A stretch of 64,000 bases of DNA from Prevotellaceae bacterium (GCA_031289415.1 JAITPN010000094.1:1-64000), one strand, 5' to 3'. Shown: positions 18,221 to 26,800, numbered from the stretch's first letter. The notes: generated from the sequence alone by a model not told the origin. Translations and numbers: made by a program.

Positions 18221-18448
18221 GCGGGACTCCGCCAAGCTCCGGCGGGATTCCGCCAAACCTTCGCGGGATTCCGCCAAACCTTCGCGGGATTCCGCCAAGC
18301 TTTCGCGGGATTCCGCCAAACCTTCGCGGGATTCCGCCAAACCTTCGCGGGACTCCGCCAAACTTTCGCGGGACTCCGCCAAACCTTCGCGGGACTCCGC
18401 CAAACCTTCGCGGGATTCCGCCAAACCTTCGCGGAACTCCAAAAACCC
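18221..18448. repeat. 21-bp tandem array B, ten units plus a partial
   Basis: Units of the type GCGGGATTCCGCCAAACCTTC run from 18221 to 18430, with a diverged end to about 18448. Each unit holds a GCGGGA/TTCCGC near-palindrome. Variation is mainly GATTCC/GACTCC and AAACC/AAGCT. All six frames are open through most of it, so short predicted proteins here are by-products. It lies between two divergent promoters and ends 28 bases before the -33 element of the right one. Confidence 0.95.
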
Positions 18449-18476
18449 TACAATATGCCGCCGCCGAACCGCCCTA

Positions 18477-18507
18477 TTGCGCAATCTGAAAAAAATAGCT
18501 ACATTTG
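18477..18507 (+). promoter_or_regulatory. Bacteroidota promoter for the decarboxylase gene
   Basis: TTG (18477-18479), 20 bases, then TACATTTG (18500-18507). The ATG lies 70 bases further on. Array B ends just upstream, so changes in its copy number would alter the upstream region but not the core promoter. Confidence 0.78.
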
Positions 18508-18576
18508 CCGATATTTTATAATTCAGTTGAGTTACATTTATATTTTTTTAACAAAGTAATTAATATACATTCAGAA

Positions 18577-19974
18577 ATGAAAAACAAATACATCGACCTG
18601 ATTGAGCAAAGTTTTGAATTTCCGCAGCCGGAATTTAAGACGGTAGATAGCGAATTGTATTTCCACAACATCCCTTTGATGGAAGTCATTGAACAATACG
18701 GCACGCCGCTCCGCATCTCGTACCTGCCGAAGATAAGCCAGCAGATACAGCGGGCTAAGCGCATGTTTAACGTAGCCATGGCAAAAGTCGATTACCAAGG
18801 CGATTATAATTATTGCTATTGTACAAAAAGCTCGCACTTCCATTTTGTGATGGAAGAGGCGTTGAAGAACGATATTCACCTCGAAACGTCGTCGGCTTAC
18901 GATATTAACCTCATTGAGGCATTGTATGAAAATAAACTCGTCGACAAAGACCGTTTCATTGTCTGCAATGGGTTTAAGAAAGAGCTGTATATCGAAAATA
19001 TTGCGAGCCTTATCAATAGCGGCTGGACCAATACGATTCCGGTGCTCGACAATATGGCTGAATTTGATACGCTGGTAAAATACGTGCACGAGCCTTGTAA
19101 AATAGGCATCCGCATTGCCGCCGAAGAAGAGCCGAAGTTTGATTTTTACACCTCGCGGTTAGGCATACGGTATAGCGATATTCTGAACTTTTACAGGAAT
19201 AAAATTGCTAAAAACAAGATGTTTACCTTGAAGATGCTGCACTTTTTCATCAATACGGGGATTCGCGACAATTCGTACTATTGGAACGAGCTGGCGAAGT
19301 GCGTCAATGTGTATTGCGAGCTGAAAAAACGGTGTCCCGAACTTGATTCCATGAACATCGGAGGCGGCTTCCCCATCAAAAATTCGTTAGGGTTCGATTA
19401 CGATTATGAATATATGACGGAAGAAATCATCAGCCAAATTAAAAGCATTTGTACGCAAAACGACGTGCCTGAACCGAATATATTCAGTGAGTTTGGGAGC
19501 TTCACCGTAGGCGAAAGCGGCGCAATTATCTATTCCATCTTAGGACAGAAGCAGCAAAACGACCGCGAACGGTGGTATATGATCGACAGTTCATTCATGA
19601 CCACACTGCCCGACACGTGGGCGCTGAAACAACGCTTCATTCAACTCCCTATCAATAATTGGGACAGGGAGTATCAGCGGGTCTTCCTCGGCGGGCTTAC
19701 GTGCGACAGCATGGATTACTACAATGCCGACACCCGCGCCAACGCCATTTTCCTCCCGCGCCTGTATGACGACGACGACCAGTCTCAATATATCGGATTT
19801 TTCCACACCGGCGCTTATCAAGATACCATCGGGGGATACGGCGGATTGCAGCATTGCCTGCAACCCGGTCCGAAACACATTATCATTGACGTGGACGAAA
19901 ACGGTGAATACAATACCAAGTTGTTCAGCAAAGAGCAGACTTATAAGTCGATGTTGAAGATATTGGGGTATTGA
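18577..19974 (+). CDS. Arginine-decarboxylase-like PLP enzyme (short Bacteroidota type)
   Basis: A fold-III PLP decarboxylase of the ornithine/DAP/arginine group. Its 465 residues resemble the short arginine decarboxylases of flavobacteria rather than the ~630-residue SpeA form. The PLP lysine is in CYCTKSSHFH (about residue 79). LETSSAYDI, KIGIRIAAEEEPKF, LHFFINTGIRD, MNIGGGFPIKNS, EFGSFTVGESG and GGLTCDSMDYYN mark the barrel and C-terminal active-site segments. It would feed polyamine synthesis from arginine (agmatine). The ATG at 18577 is preferred over an upstream in-frame codon. No other polyamine gene is nearby. Confidence 0.85.
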   Translation: MKNKYIDLIEQSFEFPQPEFKTVDSELYFHNIPLMEVIEQYGTPLRISYLPKISQQIQRAKRMFNVAMAKVDYQGDYNYCYCTKSSHFHFVMEEALKNDIHLETSSAYDINLIEALYENKLVDKDRFIVCNGFKKELYIENIASLINSGWTNTIPVLDNMAEFDTLVKYVHEPCKIGIRIAAEEEPKFDFYTSRLGIRYSDILNFYRNKIAKNKMFTLKMLHFFINTGIRDNSYYWNELAKCVNVYCELKKRCPELDSMNIGGGFPIKNSLGFDYDYEYMTEEIISQIKSICTQNDVPEPNIFSEFGSFTVGESGAIIYSILGQKQQNDRERWYMIDSSFMTTLPDTWALKQRFIQLPINNWDREYQRVFLGGLTCDSMDYYNADTRANAIFLPRLYDDDDQSQYIGFFHTGAYQDTIGGYGGLQHCLQPGPKHIIIDVDENGEYNTKLFSKEQTYKSMLKILGY

Positions 19975-20066
19975 TTAGAAGCATCAAAATTCCCTTCGGG
20001 GGCTTCTCGTCGGTATATTTTATTCAACCGTCGGCTTCGCCTCACCCCTCCCGCTTCACTTCTTAG

Positions 20067-20510
20067 TCATTTTCTTCTGCTTTTAAAAAAATCGACCAGC
20101 AATTGTGCACATTCTTCTTGCAGGACGCCGCTTTCGACGGTGGTTTTGGGATGCAGCAGCGGGGCTTGGAGGAGCGTGAAACCGCGCTTCGCGTCGGGCG
20201 CGCCGTACACGAGTTTCCCGATTTGCGCCCAGAAGAGCGCACCGGCGCACATGACGCAGGGTTCGAGGGTAACGTAGAGCGTACAGTCGGTAAGGTATTT
20301 GCCGCCCACGGCGTATGCGGCTGACGTGATGGCTTGCATTTCGGCATGCGCCGTAGGGTCGTTGAGGCGTTGGGTGAGGTTGTGCGCCCGCGCAATGATG
20401 CGGTTGTTACATTCGACGATTGCGCCTACCGGCACTTCGCCTTCTCCGGCGGCGGCTTGCGCTTCTTTGAGCGCTTCGCGCATGAATTGAGCGGTGCGGT
20501 CGGACGTCAT
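20067..20510 (-). CDS. tadA: tRNA-specific adenosine deaminase
   Basis: It deaminates the wobble adenosine of tRNA to inosine. Zinc ligands are His55 of HAE, with catalytic Glu57, and Cys85 and Cys88 of EPCVMCAGAL. The ATG at 20510 lies four bases after the stop of the beta-CASP hydrolase gene. An ATG at 20552 would overlap that gene and add residues not seen in the family. The 147-residue length is normal. It faces the decarboxylase gene across a 92-bp gap with only a weak hairpin. Confidence 0.93.
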   Translation of the reverse strand: MTSDRTAQFMREALKEAQAAAGEGEVPVGAIVECNNRIIARAHNLTQRLNDPTAHAEMQAITSAAYAVGGKYLTDCTLYVTLEPCVMCAGALFWAQIGKLVYGAPDAKRGFTLLQAPLLHPKTTVESGVLQEECAQLLVDFFKSRRK

Positions 20511-20514
20511 GGCG

Positions 20515-21915
20515 TTAGAGTCCAAATTCTTGATGGCGTTCCGGAATTTCAATGTCGCGGAATCCTTTTTTCAGCAGCCGGCGTTTAAATTCTACTTGCA
20601 CGTCCGGCTCGCCGTGTACGATGAATACACGCTTCACGGCTTGTTGGTTTTGGCACGAGAGGTATTGGCACAGGTCGTGGTAGTCGGCATGGGCGCTCAT
20701 GGAGTTGAGGCTGACGATGCCGGCTTTTACGTTGTAGGGCGTGCCGAAAATGCCGACGGTTTCGGGATGTTTTTTCAGCCGTGCGCCCAGCGAGTTAGGT
20801 TCGCAATAGCCGATAAGCATAATCGTATTGCGCCAGTTTTCGATGCTGTTGGCGATGTGGTGTTTTACGCGTCCGGCTTCCGCCATTCCCGAAGCGGAAA
20901 TGATGACCGCCGGTTTGTAATTGGTGTTCAGCGCTTGCGATTCGCGTTTGTCCGTAATGTATTTCAGCCCTTTGAAGCGGAACGGGTCAGCGTCGGTTTT
21001 CATGAGTTTTTGCATCGAGCGGTTGAAACATTCGGTATGCGTTTTGACAATTTCGGTTACTTTAATCGACATCGGGCTATCCACATAATAGTCGACCGGC
21101 GGAAGTTTTCCGTCGAGTTCCAAATCGTTGAGCGCATAGAGCAGTTCTTGCGTACGCCCCACGCTGAAGGCGGGGATAATCAGTTTTCCTTTTTTCAGGA
21201 TGCAGGTTTCTTCGATGTTTTTCAATAGGTCGGCGGCATACGTTTCAATTTTTTCGTGCAATTTGTTGCCGTAGGTCGATTCGATAATCAGGTAGTCTGC
21301 CTGCGGGAAGGCTTCGGGCGAATGGAGAATCGGGTCGCCGTAGCGCCCTACGTCGCCGCTGAAGGCAAGGGTTTCGGTTTTGCCGCCGTCGGTAATCCAG
21401 ACGAATACGGTGGCGCTGCCGACGATATGTCCGCCGTCGAAAAACTGGAGTTGAATATTTTTGTCGACCTGCACCGTTTCGTGGTATTGCACAGGGTGCA
21501 TGTAATCAAACGTCCGCAGCACGTCTTCTTCCGTATAAATCGGTTCGAGTATTATTTTGTTTTCTTCGCGGCGTTTTTTGTTCATGAAATGAATATCTTG
21601 CCTTTGGATAGCCGCCGAATCGAGCAGCAGCACCCGGATGATGTCAATGGTGGCGGGCGTGGCGTAAATTTTGCCGCGAAAGCCGTCTTTCACCAATTTA
21701 GGCAACAAGCCCGAATGGTCAACGTGGGCGTGCGAAAGGAATACATAGTCCACTTCTGCGGGGTTGAAGCCCCACGTGCGGTTCAGGGCGTCGGTGTCGC
21801 GCCCCATGCCTTGAAACATGCCGCAATCGAGAAGTATTTTCTTACCTGAATGAAGCGTAATCAGGTGTTTGCTGCCGGTAACGGTCTGTGCTGCGCCGTG
21901 AAAAGAAATTTTCAT
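20515..21915 (-). CDS. Metallo-beta-lactamase/beta-CASP RNA-processing type hydrolase
   Basis: The 466-residue protein has HAHVDHSGLLPKL (His62, His64, Asp66, His67), later GGHIVGSATVFVW and FSGDVGRYGDPIL, and a beta-CASP insert with IIPAFSVGRTQELLY, SASGMAEAGRVKHH and FIVHGEP. This is the CPSF73-like group that usually acts as an RNA nuclease in bacteria; the substrate is not known. A TACATTTG box on the minus strand at 21941-21948 is a likely promoter element. It sits just ahead of tadA, so both may be read together. Confidence 0.9.
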   Translation of the reverse strand: MKISFHGAAQTVTGSKHLITLHSGKKILLDCGMFQGMGRDTDALNRTWGFNPAEVDYVFLSHAHVDHSGLLPKLVKDGFRGKIYATPATIDIIRVLLLDSAAIQRQDIHFMNKKRREENKIILEPIYTEEDVLRTFDYMHPVQYHETVQVDKNIQLQFFDGGHIVGSATVFVWITDGGKTETLAFSGDVGRYGDPILHSPEAFPQADYLIIESTYGNKLHEKIETYAADLLKNIEETCILKKGKLIIPAFSVGRTQELLYALNDLELDGKLPPVDYYVDSPMSIKVTEIVKTHTECFNRSMQKLMKTDADPFRFKGLKYITDKRESQALNTNYKPAVIISASGMAEAGRVKHHIANSIENWRNTIMLIGYCEPNSLGARLKKHPETVGIFGTPYNVKAGIVSLNSMSAHADYHDLCQYLSCQNQQAVKRVFIVHGEPDVQVEFKRRLLKKGFRDIEIPERHQEFGL

Positions 21916-22063
21916 GTTAAATATATAGATGATAATAGAACAAATGTAAGACTATTTTTTTGATTCTGCTGCATTTTTGTCGAAAAAAATAAAATAATAT
22001 GGAAAAACAGGCGGTTTATATAGTTAATTCAAGCCTTTTATTTAATAAAGCTTTGTATATTTT

Positions 22064-23305
22064 TCATTCATTATAAATTTTAATGGTTGAATTATCTTTT
22101 TTCTTAATGGTTAACGATTTTGCGGTAGGTGCGAACGAATCTTTAAATAGCGCTTCATAATTCCGCTTGGTTACTTCTATATCATTTACTTTTATCACAT
22201 TGTCATATAGATTTATGCCTAAAGAGTCGGCTTTTGCATTTTTCAATAAAAAACCAACATAAAGCAGATTTTCTATATCATTTATAGTATCTGTGGCTTT
22301 GGTAAAACCAAGTCCTCCCCAAGAGGCTTCACGATCATAAGTAATAGTGTCTTTATCGGAGTGATAATGAAATAGTAATTTGCGATAGTCAATGGCAAAA
22401 TTAAAATGCTTTAAAAAATCTATGCCGATAAGTCCGTCTTCTAAATAATAGGAATATCTGATTTCTGCTTTTGGAAGATACATGTTAAAAGCGCTTATAT
22501 TCACAGATACATCATAAGTTAAGATTCCGGTAGTAGGCTTGTCTTGTATGTGCGTAATTTGATGAAAGTCGTGATAAGGCAATCCTTTTAATTCTTTATG
22601 CAGGAACGCGGCGGGAAGCACAATATCTCCGCCATATCCTAAATCGAGGACGAAATCTACGGAAATTTCAAAACATGTATCCGCAGTAATGATTTGCAAA
22701 GGCATTTTAATAATGGGCGCTCCCGATTCCCCGACCCGAAAAGGTATGGTGTCAGCCGTATAGGTGAGGCTATCTAACAATGCCATATATTTTTCTTTGA
22801 GGTTAATATTGATGATTTTTTCTTTCCCAATGATATTTACAGGGAATAGACTGTGTCCATACGCATGTGTGACTATTGGATTTTTATGAAAAAACACGTT
22901 TTTGCCTATTTGTGTTTTTATCATTGAATTTCCGGTATAATACAAAGTATAGCCCGTGCGTATACCATTGGGCGTGAGAAAGGGGAACGGATATAATAAC
23001 CCGCCGATGTGTAGCTTTTCCTTATTTTCTTCTACAAAAACCGAGTCTACTATCAATTCAGGAGCGCCTGTATCCAACTTCATATCGTACACTATACTAT
23101 CCTCTATTACAACCGGAATATATATACAATTACGATGAGGTTCAATTTTTATAGGTATGGCTACATGTGTAATACTATCGACAAATGAAAAGGGACGGTT
23201 TGAGGCGTTTGATATAGTGTCTTTATTTGAAAAAGTGCACGCCTGCATAATTATGTAAATAACTATGATATATGTTTTGTATGAGTGTTGACAAATACGG
23301 TTCAT
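22064..23305 (-). CDS. Retropepsin-like aspartyl protease lipoprotein with PDZ-like tail
   Basis: With the ATG at 23305 the protein has a lipoprotein-like signal ending in IIMQAC; the longer open frame upstream has no such feature. The first lobe carries MKLDTGAPELIVDS (about residue 85) and the second carries FVLDLGYGGDIVLP (about 220), followed by the flap-like IGIDFLKHFNFAIDYR. The C-terminal ~90 residues (AKADSLGINLYDNVIKVND) look like a PDZ domain. It is probably a surface or periplasmic protease. The gene is AT-rich compared with its neighbours. A TAAATTTG box lies at 23360-23367 on the minus strand. Confidence 0.75.
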   Translation of the reverse strand: MNRICQHSYKTYIIVIYIIMQACTFSNKDTISNASNRPFSFVDSITHVAIPIKIEPHRNCIYIPVVIEDSIVYDMKLDTGAPELIVDSVFVEENKEKLHIGGLLYPFPFLTPNGIRTGYTLYYTGNSMIKTQIGKNVFFHKNPIVTHAYGHSLFPVNIIGKEKIININLKEKYMALLDSLTYTADTIPFRVGESGAPIIKMPLQIITADTCFEISVDFVLDLGYGGDIVLPAAFLHKELKGLPYHDFHQITHIQDKPTTGILTYDVSVNISAFNMYLPKAEIRYSYYLEDGLIGIDFLKHFNFAIDYRKLLFHYHSDKDTITYDREASWGGLGFTKATDTINDIENLLYVGFLLKNAKADSLGINLYDNVIKVNDIEVTKRNYEALFKDSFAPTAKSLTIKKKDNSTIKIYNE

Positions 23306-23547
23306 TACTTTTATTATTTTGTGTAAAATGACATCTAATGATTGTTTCTTAACAAATACAAATTTACAAAAAATAGGGAAATTAGGGGTAATGGACAAAA
23401 ATAAATACTCCACCTTATCTCCTTGAAAAAAATCTCGCCTTATTATCAGCAATTTATGATTACTCTGAAAAATAATATACTTTGTTATGCAAGATACTAA
23501 AGAATTAATACATATATTTGCATTTCCTAAATAATAAAGATAAAAGT

Positions 23548-24138
23548 ATGAAAAAAGTAATTACAGCAAACATCGGTGGATATTGTTTCACCATTGAGGA
23601 AGACGCCTATGCGCGGTTGGACGATTACCTCAATAATTTCAGGGCGTCGATGGCAAACAAGCAGGAGGCGGCTGAAGTCATGGAAGACGTAGAACAGCGC
23701 ATTGCCGAAATTTTTCGCGAACATCTCACCCTCGGGCAACAAGTGGTTGATATGATTTTGGTAGGTAAAGTGATTACCATGCTGGGCATGCCCGAAGAAG
23801 GGGCGGCGTATGACGAAAAAGAGCCGGCGGCTTCGGCTTCGCGCCGGCAAATACGACGGTTTTACCGCAATCCCGACGATACAGCCATTGGCGGCGTATG
23901 CAGCGGATTGGCAGCCTATTTTGGCATCGACAAAGTGCTGGTGCGGTTGCTTTTCCTTATCGGGCTTTGCTTCATGGGCGTTCCGTTTTTTATTTACATT
24001 GTGCTGTGGATTGTAACCCCAAAAGCCAATACTATTGCGGAAAAGTTGGAAATGCAGGGCAAGCCGGTAACCGTGCAAAATATTCTGGATTATGCCAAAT
24101 ACTATTCATCAAAATATTCAAAAAAACAAACCGTATGA
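23548..24138 (+). CDS. PspC-domain envelope protein (short)
   Basis: The ~95-residue N-terminal part (ITANIGGYCFTIEEDAYARL) with an acidic helix is followed by a PspC domain: RRFYRNPDDTAIGGVCSGLA, then two hydrophobic helices (LVRLLFLIGLCFMG, FFIYIVLWIVTP). PspC proteins act in envelope-stress signalling in other bacteria. The ATG at 23548 follows an AAAAGT stretch, and a TATATTTG box lies at 23513-23520. Its stop overlaps the ATG of the PadR gene (ATGA), so the two are translationally coupled. Confidence 0.85.
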   Translation: MKKVITANIGGYCFTIEEDAYARLDDYLNNFRASMANKQEAAEVMEDVEQRIAEIFREHLTLGQQVVDMILVGKVITMLGMPEEGAAYDEKEPAASASRRQIRRFYRNPDDTAIGGVCSGLAAYFGIDKVLVRLLFLIGLCFMGVPFFIYIVLWIVTPKANTIAEKLEMQGKPVTVQNILDYAKYYSSKYSKKQTV

Positions 24139-24491
24139 ATATAGACACTATCAACACCGACAATGTAAAAGCCCAGATGCGCAAAGGTATTTTGGAATAC
24201 TGCATTTTGCTTATTCTGGCAAACAACGATGCGTATGCTACGGCAATCATCAATGAACTGAAAGCGGCAAAAATGATTGTGGTTGAAGGCACGCTGTATC
24301 CGTTGCTTACGCGCCAGAAAAACCAAGGGCTGCTGAACTACCGCTGGGAAGAGTCGCCGCAAGGTCCGCCGCGGAAATACTATATGCTGACCGATAAAGG
24401 CAGGGCATTGCTGACGGAATTAGACGCTTCATGGAACGAACTTGTGAAAACCATTCAATCATTAAACAAAAAAAACAATAACCTTCAATAA
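24135..24491 (+). CDS. PadR-family transcriptional regulator
   Basis: A 118-residue winged-helix protein with the family pattern MRKGILEYCILLILANNDAY, EGTLYPLLTRQKNQGLL and GPPRKYYMLTDKGRALL. It has no large C-terminal domain, so it is the short PadR-s2 type. It lies between two PspC-domain genes, with a 4-base overlap before and a 2-base gap after. It probably represses this operon, and the three genes form a recurrent Bacteroidota unit. Confidence 0.92.
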   Translation: MNIDTINTDNVKAQMRKGILEYCILLILANNDAYATAIINELKAAKMIVVEGTLYPLLTRQKNQGLLNYRWEESPQGPPRKYYMLTDKGRALLTELDASWNELVKTIQSLNKKNNNLQ

Positions 24492-24493
24492 TT

Positions 24494-26044
24494 ATGAAAT
24501 CAACCGTAAAAGTAAGTATCAGCCGTTCGGCTTTTCACCTCGATAGCGACGCCTACGACGTGTTGCACGGCTACCTTGAGAAACTCGGAAAATATTTTGA
24601 ACACAAAGAGGGCGGCAAAGAAATTGTATCGGACATCGAAGAGCGGCTTGCCGAATTGCTCACCGCCCGCATCGCTGCGCCGGAACAAGTGATAACCGCA
24701 TCTATGGTGGACGAAGTGATTCGGATTATGGGCATGCCCGACGATATGGACGACGGCGGCGAAAACAGCGACGCAGCCGACGATGACGCTTCCTTTTTGT
24801 CGGCACAAAACAAGAAAAGACGACTGTATCGCGATACGGACAATAGGATACTTGGCGGCGTATGCAGCGGATTGGCGGCATATTTCAACCAAGATATAGC
24901 TTTTTGGCGGCTTTGCTTTGTGTTGCTCGTTCCTGCGATACATTTCATAGCTTCGGCATTTATTTTTGGACAACACCGCGTACAATCGGCTGTTGTACTG
25001 TCTTTCATCACATACTTCATATCGTGGATAGTTATTCCGCCTATCCGCCATCGTGTTACGATTACCGATATTCAACGGAACGTGGAAGATAAAATAAATA
25101 CCGCACGCCAAAAATGGGAAAAACAAGGAAAAGTATGGACAAGCGGGATGGAAGAAGAGCTATTGGCGATAGAAACAAGGTATAAAGACAGCCTTTTGGT
25201 GCGCGGCTTCAAACTCTTGCTCCGCTTAGTAGCGATGGCTGTAGGCATCGTTCTTCTGATAACGGCAGTGGGTGGGCTTATTGTTGCGCTGACGTTGCTG
25301 TCTAAAATATATATTGTATGGGGTATGTCGTTGTTTAGTCTTCTTGATTATGTAGTTATAGGAATGAATTTCACATTATTAAAATTATTATTGATATTGG
25401 TGTTGTTTTTACCTTTGCTCGGATTGGCATATATAGGCGTCAAAGCTTTTATCGGTTTTCGCGACAAATTCAAAATAGGAGCCACCATGTTTCTGTTGTG
25501 GCTGGCGGCTTTTGCCACGTTAGCCATAACGTCCATCTCGTCCATCATAGCATTCCATCCGCCGCACGTGGACGAAACAGCGCATCTCTACCTCCCTGCG
25601 CAATATGATACATTATATATTAATATACCTGACGAATATAAAAATATAAACCAAACAATCTATACGCCACATTCAACCGGCGTCTTCACCATCGCTTCAT
25701 GGACTGCCGACGCCGGAGATGCGCAGCGCGAATTATTATTTCCCGCCATAATAATCACCGACAGCGAAGGAGCAGATTCTATGAAGATAGCATCCTTTCA
25801 AATAGGCATATCGGAATTGACGCCCTTCGCAGACGATACATTGCGTAAATATTCGGCGCATGATATGCTGTGCGGTGCGCAGCTGACGCTTCATCCTTTC
25901 GCCCACAAGCAAACGAACCTGCTGAACAACAGCATCACGGTAATCTGTATGTCCATTCCAAAAGGCAAAACGGTGAAATTACTGTATAATAATTATGTGG
26001 GTAAATGCGTGGATGCGCCTCCTCCGCAAGAGGCGCGTGATTAA
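24494..26044 (+). CDS. PspC-domain membrane protein (long)
   Basis: The N-terminal region (VSISRSAFHLDSDAYDVL, IVSDIEERLAELL) parallels the short PspC protein. It is followed by RRLYRDTDNRILGGVCSGLA and a PspC helix pair, then three or four further membrane segments (about 230-360) and a ~140-residue extracytoplasmic tail rich in beta-strand-like sequence (FTIASWTADAGD, ITVICMSIPKGKTV). It is likely a sensor or partner in envelope-stress control, together with the PadR regulator. Confidence 0.83.
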   Translation: MKSTVKVSISRSAFHLDSDAYDVLHGYLEKLGKYFEHKEGGKEIVSDIEERLAELLTARIAAPEQVITASMVDEVIRIMGMPDDMDDGGENSDAADDDASFLSAQNKKRRLYRDTDNRILGGVCSGLAAYFNQDIAFWRLCFVLLVPAIHFIASAFIFGQHRVQSAVVLSFITYFISWIVIPPIRHRVTITDIQRNVEDKINTARQKWEKQGKVWTSGMEEELLAIETRYKDSLLVRGFKLLLRLVAMAVGIVLLITAVGGLIVALTLLSKIYIVWGMSLFSLLDYVVIGMNFTLLKLLLILVLFLPLLGLAYIGVKAFIGFRDKFKIGATMFLLWLAAFATLAITSISSIIAFHPPHVDETAHLYLPAQYDTLYINIPDEYKNINQTIYTPHSTGVFTIASWTADAGDAQRELLFPAIIITDSEGADSMKIASFQIGISELTPFADDTLRKYSAHDMLCGAQLTLHPFAHKQTNLLNNSITVICMSIPKGKTVKLLYNNYVGKCVDAPPPQEARD

Positions 26045-26083
26045 ATAAAATGCGCCTCCACCGTCATGGCGGGCTTGCCCCGA

Positions 26084-26102
26084 CAACCGCAGTGCGTTGT
26101 TT
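26084..26102. repeat. Short dispersed motif, second copy
   Basis: CAACCGCAGTGCGTTGTTT matches 17 of 19 bases of CAATCGAAGTGCGTTGTTT at 8086-8104. Both lie in intergenic DNA a short distance from a gene with a 21-bp array. Function unknown. Confidence 0.5.
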
Positions 26103-26166
26103 CGTGGTACTTTTTTTCTTTAAAAAATAATTCCTATCTTTGACCCATGAAATAAACATTTAGAAT

Positions 26167-26661
26167 ATGTACAACCGCCTATACACCCTTTTACCTGCTG
26201 CCGGAAGCCCTCCGGCAAGTGAAAGATTTTTAGGCAGGTTTACCCCCCCCCCCCCCCCCGCTGAAAATCAGCTAATTACAGCAATTTCCCTTTTCGGGAA
26301 TCTCCTTAACGCCGCCGCGGTTGTCCCCGCCTACTCTTATACCTATACATATAATATAGCATCTTCCGCAAAACTTTCAGGGAATTTTTTACAACCTATA
26401 GATAATTCCCTACAACTTATAGGGAACTCCCTACGACCTATAGGGAACTCCCTACGACCCATAGGGAACTCCCTACGACTTATAGGGAACTCCCTACGAC
26501 CCATAGGGAACTCCCTACGACTTATAGGGAACTCCCTACGACCCATAGGGAACACCCTACAACTCATAGGGGACACCCTACGACCCATAGGGGATACCCT
26601 ACGACCCATAGGGAAATACTTTTATAAGAAAATATTCATCCTTAAAATAATTTATTATTAA
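26167..26661 (+). CDS. Doubtful small ORF carrying repeat array C
   Basis: The ORF would encode 164 residues: a Pro-rich start interrupted by a run of 17 C (PPPPP), a weakly hydrophobic middle (LNAAAVVPAYS), about eleven copies of a 7-residue repeat of the type GNSLRPI, and a basic hydrophobic end. A TATCTTTG box lies at 26135-26142, 25 bases before the ATG. No family is recognised. The repeat stays open only because its unit is 21 bp, so this may be non-coding DNA. Confidence 0.3.
   Translation: MYNRLYTLLPAAGSPPASERFLGRFTPPPPPAENQLITAISLFGNLLNAAAVVPAYSYTYTYNIASSAKLSGNFLQPIDNSLQLIGNSLRPIGNSLRPIGNSLRLIGNSLRPIGNSLRLIGNSLRPIGNTLQLIGDTLRPIGDTLRPIGKYFYKKIFILKIIYY
26243..26259. repeat. Homopolymer run of 17 C
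   Basis: A 17-base C run in the 5' part of the small ORF. Such runs are prone to slippage, and a change of one or two bases would shift the frame of everything downstream, including array C. Confidence 0.85.
26379..26609. repeat. 21-bp tandem array C, eleven units
   Basis: Units of the type AGGGAACTCCCTACGACCCAT, with clear decay at both ends. The inner units carry a perfect 12-base AGGGA nn TCCCT dyad. CCCAT alternates with TTAT in the linker from one unit to the next, which suggests expansion by doubling of a two-unit (42-bp) block. Confidence 0.95.
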
Positions 26662-26771
26662 CTAAAAAAATCAATAATTATGAGTGCAGATCTTATTCCC
26701 AAACAAGACCTTCCTTCCTTGGACCGGCTAACCACAGTGGTTAATTATTTAAAAAACAAAACAACGAGTCC

Positions 26772-26800
26772 GAAAGCCCCCACGTGGGGTTTGGGGGCTT
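26772..26800. terminator. Hairpin, nine-base stem, ahead of the lipoprotein
   Basis: AAAGCCCCC and GGGGGCTTT form a perfect stem around an 11-base loop, followed by a short T run and then A. It could be a weak terminator or an attenuator. It lies 18 bases before the lipoprotein ATG. Confidence 0.5.

Noticed and set aside
18173-18560. Proteins predicted from the 21-bp array in four frames
   Set aside because: The array lies between two divergent promoters and all frames are open by virtue of its period. None has gene-like ends.
8576-26609. CRISPR interpretation of the repeat arrays
   Set aside because: There are no spacers: units are contiguous and of constant 21-bp length. No cas genes lie in the window.
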